Positions 41,198 to 49,659 of a DNA stretch of 64,000 nucleotides are shown here, one piece after another. The notes under the pieces were generated by a model, which had not been told where the DNA came from, ran no database searches, and saw only the letters and a list, made by a program, of their open reading frames with translations. A program made the translations under genes and the position numbers. The DNA is from Lysobacter ciconiae (GTDB lineage: Bacteria > Pseudomonadota > Gammaproteobacteria > Xanthomonadales > Xanthomonadaceae): the NCBI RefSeq assembly GCF_015209725.1, contig NZ_CP063656.1:1533001-1597000 (forward strand). Direction: 5' to 3'. The stretch's first letter is position 1. Each line of letters starts with the position of its first letter.

Positions 41198-41985
41198 GCC
41201 GACGTCCCCTTCCCGTTGGGGCGAAGGAGCCACGTTGATCCGCCCAGTGCCACCAGCCAACAGATGATCAAGGTCCACAGGTCGTGGGAAAGGAAGTGGG
41301 CTCCGCGCAACTGCTGGCTGATCCCGAACAACGCGCCCAACCCCAGCGCAACCGCAAGTCCTGCCCACCGCCAGCGCGGTCGCAGTGCGCAAAAGAAGAA
41401 GTAGAGCGTCACCCACGCGTAACCGGCGCTTGCGTGGCCGGCGGGAAAGCACGCCGCACGACCCATGCTCGGCGGCCGCGCATCAAACAAGCCGACAAAC
41501 GGCTGCAAGCCACCGTAGCGCTGCAGGTCCCACGGACAATCCATCCCGCTACCTGCCTTGAGCAGCGATACGGTGACCGCTCCTGCCAGCGTTGCCCACG
41601 CCAGATATCCCAGCGGGCGACGCCAACGGGTCAGCCTCTTGTCGAAAAGACTCCACAGCCATGCGAGCAAGACGCCCAGCCACGCGGCGGCGGAGACGGT
41701 CTTGCCGGCCTCGTGCACCACCGTTGTGGTGATCCAACTCTCGCGCAGGGCCCACGTGTGGCCTTGGGCCGCGTACAGCAGGTCCGCGAGTAAAAAATCG
41801 CCGCCTGCATTGATCAGCATTACGCTGGCTGCGGCCGCCGCCAGGAGCGGATATACAAGGTGATGGCGCAGGAAAGCGCGCTTTGGCCTCCCCGTCGAGG
41901 GAAGGCGTTCGGATGGACAGAACTCGTCGGATCGCGTTGCGTGAATGGCGGGCACGTCGAAACTACGGGAGGGGGCCAGCGCCAA
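41194..41985 (-). CDS. PAP2-superfamily membrane phosphatase
   Basis: A 263-residue membrane protein with about six helices. The phosphatase signatures appear as K and R in SLLKAGSGMDCPWDLQR, PAGHAS (in place of PSGH), and R, H and D in QQLRGAHFLSHDLW. Such enzymes next to eptA act on lipid A or undecaprenyl phosphates in the periplasm (LpxE/LpxT-like). It overlaps eptA and is divergent from a two-component system 107 bases away. Confidence 0.88.
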   Translation of the reverse strand: MALAPSRSFDVPAIHATRSDEFCPSERLPSTGRPKRAFLRHHLVYPLLAAAAASVMLINAGGDFLLADLLYAAQGHTWALRESWITTTVVHEAGKTVSAAAWLGVLLAWLWSLFDKRLTRWRRPLGYLAWATLAGAVTVSLLKAGSGMDCPWDLQRYGGLQPFVGLFDARPPSMGRAACFPAGHASAGYAWVTLYFFFCALRPRWRWAGLAVALGLGALFGISQQLRGAHFLSHDLWTLIICWLVALGGSTWLLRPNGKGTSA

Positions 41986-42092
41986 GCATGTGCGCCCCGT
42001 TGTAGCGATCTCTCAGCCATTTCTCAGGCGTTCGTTATCGGTCGCCAGCGGCCCGGACTAGACTTGCCTGGATCCGTGCCCCAGCAGAGCCA

Positions 42093-42776
42093 ATGTCCGA
42101 CTCCCTGAAAATCCTGATCGTGGAAGACCAGCACGATATCGCCGCCAACATCTGGGACTTCCTGGAGCGCCGCGGCCACGAGGTCGACCACGCCGCCGAC
42201 GGCGAGACCGGGCTGATACAGGCCCTGCGCATCGCATTCGACGTGATCGTGCTGGACCTTGGCCTGCCCCGCCTGGACGGACTGGACCTGTGCCGGCAGC
42301 TGCGTGAGGCCGGCCGTGGAACACCGGTGTTGATGTTGACCGCCCGCGACACGCTCGACGACAAGATCCGCGGGTTCCATGAGGGCGCGGATGACTACAT
42401 GGTCAAGCCGTTTGAACTCAAGGAACTGGAAGCGCGCATACGGGCATTGCACCGTCGCGGTGCGCCCTCGCCACTGGTGCCGCTCGTAACCGGCCCGCTG
42501 GAACTGGACGTCCAGGCGATGGTCGCCAGTCGCGGCGGTTCCCGGATCGCGCTTACACGCAGCCAGAGCAGCATCCTGGAGCTGCTGATGAAACGATCAC
42601 CCGGAGTGGTCACCCATGACCTGCTGATCCGGGCCGTTGCGGGCAACCGCGGCGGCGATGCAGCCTCCCTGCACACGCATATGTATGACCTTAGAAACCT
42701 GGTGGACAAGCCGTTCGACACGCCACTGATCCGCACCGTGCACGCCATCGGTTACCGCCTGGTGCCACCCGAATGA
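42093..42776 (+). CDS. OmpR-family response regulator
   Basis: A 227-residue regulator. Its receiver domain (residues 5-118) has the phosphoacceptor D in VLDLGLPRLDG, an acidic pair (ED) near residue 11, T in LTARD and K in MVKPFEL. A winged-helix DNA-binding domain follows (residues 130-225). It overlaps the kinase gene as ATGA and is divergent from the PAP2-eptA operon, which it probably regulates in a PmrA-like manner. Confidence 0.92.
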   Translation: MSDSLKILIVEDQHDIAANIWDFLERRGHEVDHAADGETGLIQALRIAFDVIVLDLGLPRLDGLDLCRQLREAGRGTPVLMLTARDTLDDKIRGFHEGADDYMVKPFELKELEARIRALHRRGAPSPLVPLVTGPLELDVQAMVASRGGSRIALTRSQSSILELLMKRSPGVVTHDLLIRAVAGNRGGDAASLHTHMYDLRNLVDKPFDTPLIRTVHAIGYRLVPPE

Positions 42777-44005
42777 GGTTCCCGTTGCCGCTGCGCACGC
42801 GCGTGACCTTGCTGTACACGGCCATGGGCGCCGTCCTGAGCGTGGTGTTTGCGCTGGGCGTGGTGTTCATCGCCGAGGAGTACGAGCGCGTCCTGGTGGA
42901 CTCCATCCTCACCGGCCAGGCGCATGATTACGCCGAACGGCTGCAGCGCGAGCCCGGTATCGACCTTCCACGCAGCGACCGGGTCAGCGGCTATCAGCTC
43001 CTGCCGGGCAACCGCGGCGAAGTTCCGGACGTATTCCTGGCGCAGGCACCGGGGATCCGTGAGGTACGCGACCCGGATGGCGACGAGGTGTTCCTGGGCG
43101 TGTTCGATACCGCGGCCGGACGCCTGTTCTTTGTGATGGACCTGCACGACATTGAAGCGCTGGAGCGCTACCTCGCCTTCGTCCTCGCCGTGGTGGTGCT
43201 AGCAGGAACCGCTTTCAGCGCGTGGCTGGGATGGCTCCTGTCGGGTCGGGTCGTGCGCCCGGTCCAGCAACTGGCCGAGTCCGTCGCCGCGTTGCCGACC
43301 CAGCCCGAACGCACGGCGCTCGCAGCCCAACTGCCGCCCGACGAACTGGGACAGCTGGCCACGGCAATTGATGACTACCAGGCCCGCCTGGCCGCTGCCG
43401 CCGAAGCCGAGCAGGCTTTCCTGGGCGATGCCAGCCACGAACTGCGCACACCGATTTCCGTCGTGCGCGGCGCGACCGAGTTGCTGCTGGAGGACAGCGC
43501 CGACATGCCGGCCCTGCAGCCCCGTCTGCACCGCCTGGACCGCGGCATCCGTGAACTGTCGGAACTCATCGATGCGCTGATGCGACTGGCCCGCCACCGG
43601 GTGGATTTGGCAGAGTCGGTGGAACTGCGCGGCTGGCTGTCGTCCTGCTTGAAAGGGGTTCCTTCAATCGCCGACGGATCGGTGAGCGTCGCCCTGGAAG
43701 GCCCCGAGATCGACATGGAACTGCCGGCGAGCGACGCGACCCTGATCGTCCACGGCGTGTTGCGCCGCCTGCTGCCTCCGGGCGTGCAGGGAGCGCTGCG
43801 TGTCTCGATCTGCGACAGCAGGATCTCGTTCGTCTTCGACGGCGATGACACCCGGCGACCCACCACCTCGAGGCCCCGCCCTGCCAGCAGCGACCGTCGC
43901 CTTGGCCTGACGCTGGTCGGTCGGCTTGCCCACCGCATCGGCTGGGAGATCGACGACACCAACGCCGCCTCAGGCATCGTCGATATACGCCTCGCTCAGG
44001 GATAG
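42773..44005 (+). CDS. Sensor histidine kinase with degenerate ATPase domain
   Basis: A 410-residue membrane kinase. Two TM helices (about 10-33 and 130-155) enclose a short periplasmic sensor, followed by a HAMP-like linker and the phosphoacceptor His in GDASHELRTPISVVRG. The HATPase part is unusual: no recognisable N-box Asn motif or DxGxG G1 box is seen, although a GLTLVGRLAH stretch resembles the G2 region. It may act mostly as a phosphatase or have weak autokinase activity. Paired with the upstream response regulator. Confidence 0.88.
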   Translation: MRFPLPLRTRVTLLYTAMGAVLSVVFALGVVFIAEEYERVLVDSILTGQAHDYAERLQREPGIDLPRSDRVSGYQLLPGNRGEVPDVFLAQAPGIREVRDPDGDEVFLGVFDTAAGRLFFVMDLHDIEALERYLAFVLAVVVLAGTAFSAWLGWLLSGRVVRPVQQLAESVAALPTQPERTALAAQLPPDELGQLATAIDDYQARLAAAAEAEQAFLGDASHELRTPISVVRGATELLLEDSADMPALQPRLHRLDRGIRELSELIDALMRLARHRVDLAESVELRGWLSSCLKGVPSIADGSVSVALEGPEIDMELPASDATLIVHGVLRRLLPPGVQGALRVSICDSRISFVFDGDDTRRPTTSRPRPASSDRRLGLTLVGRLAHRIGWEIDDTNAASGIVDIRLAQG

Positions 44006-44077
44006 AACCTCGCCCTGCCGTATCCTGTGGCGTCCCCGCACCCCGCTTGATGCGCCCCGCAACAGTAGGGAATCCTG

Positions 44078-44476
44078 ATGTCCAGCAAGTTCAATGGCAG
44101 CCGCAACGACAATGACGACACCCCCGATACGGGCATCGAGCCCCACGCCGACCTGCGCGATGCGGCCGGCAAGCTGCTGTGTGGAATCGTCCGCCGCGAT
44201 GGCGAATGGGTGCTCGGCATGGACGGCAAGATGGTCGGCAGCTCCGACAGCGCCGCCACCATGCTGGCCCTCATCCGCCGTGCCGCCTCGATGCACGAGC
44301 GCACCGGTGCCACCACAACGCTCAAGTTCTCCGATGCGCTGCGCGATGCCGCCCACACCGAAGCGCGTCAGCTCGGACTTGACTTTCCGCAGTTCGAGGC
44401 CCAGCTCGACGAGAAGATGAAGACCAACCCGTCCTCATCCGCGAGCAGCGCGGCCGACCGCAGCGGGCTGCACTGA
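44078..44476 (+). CDS. Uncharacterised small hydrophilic protein
   Basis: A 132-residue protein with a disordered Asn/Asp-rich start, a compact centre (residues 25-110, containing LRDAAGKLLCGIVRRDGEW) and a Ser-rich tail. AGGGAATCC precedes the ATG. No family is recognised. It is 72 bases after the kinase gene and converges on another kinase gene with a 10-base gap. Confidence 0.6.
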   Translation: MSSKFNGSRNDNDDTPDTGIEPHADLRDAAGKLLCGIVRRDGEWVLGMDGKMVGSSDSAATMLALIRRAASMHERTGATTTLKFSDALRDAAHTEARQLGLDFPQFEAQLDEKMKTNPSSSASSAADRSGLH

Positions 44477-44486
44477 GCGCCCCGAA

Positions 44487-45821
44487 TCACATCCCGGCAA
44501 CCGGAAACTGCACTGAGGCCTGGAATCCGTCTGCCCGGTCAGTGGCGGGCGAGGCCAATTTGAGCTCGGCGCGTGCCGCCGTCGCAACGGTCGAGACGAT
44601 CGCCAATCCCAGCCCATAGCCGGGCGCCCGGCCGCTACCGCGGACGAAACGCTCGGTCAGCTGTGCCAGCTCGGCGGGGTCCAGGACGTCGCCGGCATTG
44701 ACGACGGTAAGCCGCGCGTCTGTGGTCAGTTCGACATTGATGGGACGTCCCGGCGCGCCGTGTTTCAACGCGTTCTCGATCAAATTTCGCGCCAGGATCG
44801 CGAATGCGTCTGCATCGATCGGTGAGAGGACCGGCCCATCCGGCGGCAGCGTCAGCTGGATGGGAACCGTGGCCACGCGTTGCAGATCCTCCACAACGTG
44901 GTTCAGCAGCATCGCCAGGTCCTGGGGAACGTCCGCAAGCACGCTCCCGCCCTCCGCCTTTGCCAGTTGCATCAACTTCTCGGCGAGGCGCGCCAGCTCC
45001 CTCAGCGATGCCTCGATCTGCGCTGCGCGATCCTTGACCGGTCCGTCGGCCGCCTCATGGCGGAGACGCTGCACCTGGGCAAGCGCGGCCGCCAGCGGGG
45101 TGCGCAGCTCGTGCGCACTGTTGGCGGTGAACCTGCGCTCGGTCTCAAGCGCACGCCGCAGGCGATCAATCAGGTTGTTGACCGCATCCGCGCTCGGACG
45201 GATTTCCAGCGGCAAGGGCGCGGTCTGGATCGGCGAGAGGTCACCTACGCCTCGGGCTTCGACCGCGCGTCGATAGGAGCGCACGCTGCGCAGGCTGAAA
45301 CGCACGAACAGCCAGACGCCCAGCAGGCTGGCGGGCACCAGCACCAGCAGTGGCAGCAGCAGGGCAAAGGTGGCATCCCGCGCGGCCTTGCGGCGATATG
45401 ACAGGGGTTCGGCCACCTGCAGGAACAGCGTGTCGCGCAGTGCACTGGCGCCGTACAGGCGGTGGGTCGGCGTCGTGCTGAAGCCCTGCATCGTCGGTGG
45501 GCCAAAGACCGTCAGGTCGGCGTCGCGCGATTGCAGCAGGATGGTGCCCTCGCGGTCGCGCACCAGATACGCGACCTGGCCGGGAAGCGCATTCAGTGGC
45601 GCCACCCTCTGCTGGGTAAGTGGCTCTTCGCGATTGAGGATGTCCATGACCGCGAGCGGCAGGATCCGCTGCGCAGCGCCCTGCATCGCATCGTCGAACG
45701 CATCGTCGAGCCGGTTCTGCACGATCAGCCCGGACAGGGCGGTCGCGACCACCCACAACACGACGATCCCCAGAGTGAGGCCGTAAACGAGCTGCTTCTG
45801 CAGACTGCCCGCCGCCTTCAT
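44487..45821 (-). CDS. Sensor histidine kinase, PmrB/QseC-like
   Basis: A 444-residue membrane kinase with TM1 (about 12-32), a periplasmic region, TM2 (about 157-180), the phosphoacceptor His in NSAHELRTPLAAALA, the N-box ARNLIENALKHG and the G2 box GYGLGLAIV. The layout resembles PmrB/QseC kinases. Its ATG overlaps the stop of the response regulator gene (ATGA). The pair is divergent from the PepSY/DUF2271/ApbE cluster, a likely target. Confidence 0.9.
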   Translation of the reverse strand: MKAAGSLQKQLVYGLTLGIVVLWVVATALSGLIVQNRLDDAFDDAMQGAAQRILPLAVMDILNREEPLTQQRVAPLNALPGQVAYLVRDREGTILLQSRDADLTVFGPPTMQGFSTTPTHRLYGASALRDTLFLQVAEPLSYRRKAARDATFALLLPLLVLVPASLLGVWLFVRFSLRSVRSYRRAVEARGVGDLSPIQTAPLPLEIRPSADAVNNLIDRLRRALETERRFTANSAHELRTPLAAALAQVQRLRHEAADGPVKDRAAQIEASLRELARLAEKLMQLAKAEGGSVLADVPQDLAMLLNHVVEDLQRVATVPIQLTLPPDGPVLSPIDADAFAILARNLIENALKHGAPGRPINVELTTDARLTVVNAGDVLDPAELAQLTERFVRGSGRAPGYGLGLAIVSTVATAARAELKLASPATDRADGFQASVQFPVAGM

Positions 45822-46486
45822 GGCTGCTCGAGCCGGCCCAACCGGTAGCCCATGCCGCGGACGGTATCGACCACGTTGAAGCCGAGCTTTTTACGCAGGT
45901 GGCTGACATGGACCTCCACCGCATTGCTCTCTATCTCGGCCCCGAACTCGTACAGGCGTTCCTCCAACTGGGACTTCGACAACAACGCGCCCGGGCGCTG
46001 GAGGAAGGCTTCCAGCAGCGCCCATTCCCGCGCCGTCAAGGCGATGGCTTCCCCTTCGCGCTGGATGCTTCGATCCGTCAAGTCGATGGACAGCTCGCCC
46101 AGCTGCAACCGCGGGTTCGGATTGCCGCTGTAACGACGCGCCACGGCAGCCACGCGGGCGGACAGTTCCGACAGGTCGAACGGCTTGACCAGGTAGTCAT
46201 CTGCCCCGGCGTTGAGGCCGGCAATGCGGTCGGACAGCTGGTCCATGGCCGTCAGGATGATGACCGGCGTGCGGTCGGCGGCCGAGCGCAGGCGGCGCAG
46301 GAAATCGATGCCGCGGCCGTCGGGCAGCATCAGGTCGAGCAGGAGAAGGTCGTACGGAGTCGAGCCGATCGCCAGTTGCGCGTAAGCCAGTGTCTGCACC
46401 CAATCCACCGCGTGTCCGTCATCGCCGATCTGCTCGCGCACGGCCTGGCCCAGGTCGGCGTTGTCCTCGATCAACAGTACCCGCAT
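45818..46486 (-). CDS. OmpR/PmrA-family response regulator
   Basis: A 222-residue regulator. The receiver domain has the acidic EDN start, D in LLLDLMLPDGRG, T in ILTAMDQ and K in LVKPFDL. The C-terminal winged helix ends VDTVRGMGYRLG, typical of the QseB/PmrA group. The ATG at 46486 is chosen because MRVLLIEDN is the canonical start; the longer frame crosses the promoter region. It leads the kinase gene on the minus strand and shares an 82-base intergenic region with the divergent PepSY gene. Confidence 0.93.
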   Translation of the reverse strand: MRVLLIEDNADLGQAVREQIGDDGHAVDWVQTLAYAQLAIGSTPYDLLLLDLMLPDGRGIDFLRRLRSAADRTPVIILTAMDQLSDRIAGLNAGADDYLVKPFDLSELSARVAAVARRYSGNPNPRLQLGELSIDLTDRSIQREGEAIALTAREWALLEAFLQRPGALLSKSQLEERLYEFGAEIESNAVEVHVSHLRKKLGFNVVDTVRGMGYRLGRLEQP

Positions 46487-46500
46487 TGCAAAAAACCCCC

Positions 46501-46510
46501 GCCTTAAGGC
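46501..46510. promoter_or_regulatory. Palindrome with CTTAAG core in a divergent promoter region
   Basis: GCCTTAAGGC is a perfect 10-bp palindrome between the response-regulator gene and the PepSY gene. CTTAAG is the half-site recognised by PmrA/QseB-type regulators. Only one clear half-site is visible, so binding by the adjacent regulator is a suggestion. Confidence 0.4.
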
Positions 46511-46568
46511 TGGCATCAGGATGCTCCGCCAGAGTCCACGTTGCACCCACTCAAAGGAGATCGCACTC

Positions 46569-46898
46569 ATGAAACTGCTCACTCTGACCGGCGTCGTCCT
46601 CGTCGGCCTCGCCTTCAGCGGCGGCGCACTGGCCAGTGACGACTGTACCGATCCCGTAGCCGACTGGCAGCCGCGGGAAGTCCTGCGCCAGCAGCTGGAA
46701 CAACAGGGCTGGGAAGTCCAGCGCATCAAGGTCGACGACGGCTGCTACGAAGTCCGCGGGACCGACAAGCTGGGAAACCGCTTCAAGGCCGAGTACTCCC
46801 CGGCATCGCTGCAGATCCGTGAGCTGAAGATCAAGTTCGACGGCAAAGGCGGCGCCCGCGACTACCTGGACCGAAAACCGGACCAGAGGGCCAAGTGA
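46569..46898 (+). CDS. Periplasmic PepSY-domain protein
   Basis: A 109-residue secreted protein. The signal peptide (residues 1-22, ending GALA-S) is followed by a PepSY-like domain (residues 30-105) containing LRQQLEQQGWEVQRIKVDDGCYEV. AAGGAG at 46554-46559 supports the ATG at 46569. First gene of the flavin/electron-transfer cluster and divergent from the two-component system. Such small PepSY proteins are often induced by their neighbouring PmrA/QseB-like system. Confidence 0.85.
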   Translation: MKLLTLTGVVLVGLAFSGGALASDDCTDPVADWQPREVLRQQLEQQGWEVQRIKVDDGCYEVRGTDKLGNRFKAEYSPASLQIRELKIKFDGKGGARDYLDRKPDQRAK

Positions 46899-46932
46899 AG
46901 TCCGCCACCCACCCGATTGCAGGAGCAACAAC

Positions 46933-47403
46933 ATGAACAAGCTCGTCCTATCCCTCTGCCTGGCCGGTGCCATGGCCCTGCCCGCACTGGCTGATGCCCG
47001 GCCGGTCACCCTGACCACCCAGATGAAAGCCCACGGCGGTGACGGCGCCTACCTGGCCATCTATGTCACCGATGCCGCGGGCAAGTACCACAAGACACTC
47101 TGGGTCTCGGGCAAGAAGTCGAAGTACTACAAGAACCTGCGCGACTGGGCCCGCGGCAGCGGCATGCGGGCGAGCGAGTTTGACGGCGTGAGCGGCGCGA
47201 GCGTCGGCAGCGGGCGCACCCTCAAGGTCACCGCCGAACTTGAGGACGCGTTGATCGATGCCGGCTATGAAATACGGATCGACACCGCGGTGGAGGACGG
47301 TCGCGACAATCCCGCCGACGTGCGGGCGCCCCTGACCAAGGCCGGCAGCGGCAAAGCGACTGCGGGGCGCGGTTACGTGCAGTCATTCACTTACGACATG
47401 TAA
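46933..47403 (+). CDS. Periplasmic DUF2271 protein with flavinylation motif
   Basis: A 156-residue secreted protein. After the signal peptide (1-22) comes the DUF2271 fold (MKAHGGDGAYLAIYVTD; YHKTLWVSGKKSKYYKNL). Residues 84-90 read DGVSGAS, matching the ApbE target pattern Dxx[S/T]GA[S/T], so S90 (47200-47202) is the predicted site of covalent FMN attachment. apbE lies downstream in the same cluster. It is probably a flavin-carrying redox protein. The motif match is seen; flavinylation is inferred. Confidence 0.88.
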   Translation: MNKLVLSLCLAGAMALPALADARPVTLTTQMKAHGGDGAYLAIYVTDAAGKYHKTLWVSGKKSKYYKNLRDWARGSGMRASEFDGVSGASVGSGRTLKVTAELEDALIDAGYEIRIDTAVEDGRDNPADVRAPLTKAGSGKATAGRGYVQSFTYDM

Positions 47404-47430
47404 TCGATCGGCCTGAAGGAGGTCCGCATC

Positions 47431-49659
47431 ATGTTGCGTCGGATTCACTCACTGCCCGCTCTTGTCCTTGGGCTGCTGATCGCCGTATTGGCGATCAGCG
47501 GCGCGATCCTGTCGGTCAATCCAGCCATTGACCGGCTGGGAACGACGGTGCCGGAGCGTGGGCAGGTCAGCGTCGCCCTGCTTGCGGAGCGGATAGCCGA
47601 GAACTTCGTCGGCGTGGAGCAGATCCAGCGCAGCCCGTCCGGCTCGATCATCGTCTACTACAACCAGGGTGACCGGGCCGAGGCGATGCGTGTCGACCCG
47701 CTCAGCGGAAAGGCGATCGGCCCGTACGCGCCCTCGCCCACCACGCGCTGGATCAAGAACCTGCATCGCTCATTTCTTGCAGACACGCCGGGCAGGGCCG
47801 CGGCCGGGATCTCGGCGCTGACGATGCTGGTCCTGTGCGTGTCAGGCATGGCACTGCTGCTCAAGCGCGTCGGGGGATGGCGGCAGCTGTTGCGCCCACT
47901 GCGAGGCAGTTTCAGCCAGCGTTGGCACTCGGAGCTCGGGAGAATCGCCCTGTTGGGGCTGCTGATGTCCGCGCTGACCGGCATCCTCATGTCGGCGACC
48001 ACCTTTGGCCTGATACCCGAGGGGGCGGATACCGAGCCTGCGTTCCCGACTGCGGTGGAGACGCCAGACGCGCCGGTACCGGTGGGCACCCTGCCCGCTC
48101 TGCTGGAGATGGATCTCCAGGACCTGCGCGAACTCGTCTATCCGATGCCGGACACTCCCTCGGACTTCTACTCGCTCGCCACCGCGCAGGGCGACGGCTA
48201 CATTGACCAGGCCACGGGCGTCCTGCTGGTCTTCCAGCCACATGACCGGGTCCAGAACATCCATGAACTGATCTACCGCCTGCACACCGGCGAGGGACTG
48301 TGGTGGCTGGGTCTCCTGCTGGGCGTCTGTGCACTCAGCGTTCCGGTGATGAGCGCCACCGGCGTGGTGATGTGGTGGCAGCGTCGCCGCCTGATGCCGC
48401 GCATCGCCAACAACAGCGGCGCGCAGGCGGCAGACACCGTCATCCTTGTGGGCAGCGAAGGCAACAGCACCTGGGGCTTTGCGAACGCGTTGCACGACGC
48501 GTTGCACAAGGCCGGCAAGCGGGTGCACACCGCCCCGATGAACCTGCTGGCGAAGGAGTATCGCCAGGCACGCCACCTGTTCGTACTCACCGCCACCTAC
48601 GGTGACGGAGACGCGCCCACCTCGGCCAGGCAGTTCCTTGCGCGCCTGGAAAGGTTCAGCGGTGACAACAAGCCGGCGTTCGCGGTCCTGGGTTTCGGCG
48701 ATCGCCAGTTCCCGCGGTTCTGCCAGTTCGCCAGGGAAGCCCGCGAGGCCCTGTTTCGCCGCGGCTGGACCGAATTTCTCGAGCTGGACACCGTGGACCG
48801 GCAGTCCTCGCAGGAGTTCGCGCGCTGGGGAGAGGCGGTTGAACCTGCACTGTCCCTCAAGCTGGGGCTGACACACGTACCGTCCCACCCCCAAACCTGC
48901 CCACTCGAGCTGATCAGCCGGATGGACTACGGTGCCCAGGTCAATGCGCCGACCAGCATCCTGCGCTTCGGGCCGGTCGCCTCACCGAGCGCTGGCGGGA
49001 GGTTGCGTCGGATGCTCGGTATCAGTGAACTGCCCCACTTCGACGCAGGTGATCTGGTGGGAATCGTGGCGCCGGGAAGCCCGGTCCCGCGGTTCTATTC
49101 CCTTGCCAGCGGATCCAGCGACGGCTTCCTTGAAATCTGTGTGCGCAAGCACCCCGGCGGCCTGTGTTCGGGGATGCTTCACGACCTGCAACCCGGCGCC
49201 CGGATCGATGCGTTTATCCAACCCAACCCCGACTTCCGGCCGGCCTCGGGCAAGTCGCCGGTGGTTCTCATCGGCGCCGGAACAGGAATCGGGCCGCTGG
49301 CCGGATTCATCCGCAACAACACCGGTAAACACCCGATGTATCTGTACTGGGGCGGCCGCGACCCGGCGTCGGACTTCCTCTACGAGCCGGAGCTGGACGG
49401 CTACCTGGCCGATCACCGGCTGACCGGGTTGAACGCGATTTTCTCCCGCACCGCCAATGGCGGTTACGTGCAGGACCGGCTGCTGGACCACGCCTCGCAG
49501 ATGCGGCGACTGATTGAAGACGGCGCTCAGATCCTGGTCTGCGGCGGCCGCGCGATGGCCGACAGCATCCGCCAGACCATCGACGCCATCGTGGCTCCGA
49601 TCGGCCTGGATGTTGCCACCCTCAAACTGCAGGGGCGCTACCGTGAAGACGTCTTCTGA
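47431..49659 (+). CDS. PepSY-TM / flavodoxin / ferredoxin-reductase fusion
   Basis: A 742-residue inner-membrane oxidoreductase. Residues 1-320 are a PepSY-associated TM region with four helices (about 8-28, 130-150, 172-192, 290-315). Residues about 340-480 are a flavodoxin-like FMN domain (GSEGNSTWGFANALHDAL). Residues 500-742 are a sulfite-reductase/CPR-like FAD-NADPH domain (PRFYSLASGSSDG; GAGTGIGPLAGFIR). It would pass electrons from cytosolic NADPH to periplasmic partners such as the DUF2271 protein. GGAGG precedes the ATG. The stop overlaps the apbE start. Confidence 0.9.
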   Translation: MLRRIHSLPALVLGLLIAVLAISGAILSVNPAIDRLGTTVPERGQVSVALLAERIAENFVGVEQIQRSPSGSIIVYYNQGDRAEAMRVDPLSGKAIGPYAPSPTTRWIKNLHRSFLADTPGRAAAGISALTMLVLCVSGMALLLKRVGGWRQLLRPLRGSFSQRWHSELGRIALLGLLMSALTGILMSATTFGLIPEGADTEPAFPTAVETPDAPVPVGTLPALLEMDLQDLRELVYPMPDTPSDFYSLATAQGDGYIDQATGVLLVFQPHDRVQNIHELIYRLHTGEGLWWLGLLLGVCALSVPVMSATGVVMWWQRRRLMPRIANNSGAQAADTVILVGSEGNSTWGFANALHDALHKAGKRVHTAPMNLLAKEYRQARHLFVLTATYGDGDAPTSARQFLARLERFSGDNKPAFAVLGFGDRQFPRFCQFAREAREALFRRGWTEFLELDTVDRQSSQEFARWGEAVEPALSLKLGLTHVPSHPQTCPLELISRMDYGAQVNAPTSILRFGPVASPSAGGRLRRMLGISELPHFDAGDLVGIVAPGSPVPRFYSLASGSSDGFLEICVRKHPGGLCSGMLHDLQPGARIDAFIQPNPDFRPASGKSPVVLIGAGTGIGPLAGFIRNNTGKHPMYLYWGGRDPASDFLYEPELDGYLADHRLTGLNAIFSRTANGGYVQDRLLDHASQMRRLIEDGAQILVCGGRAMADSIRQTIDAIVAPIGLDVATLKLQGRYREDVF

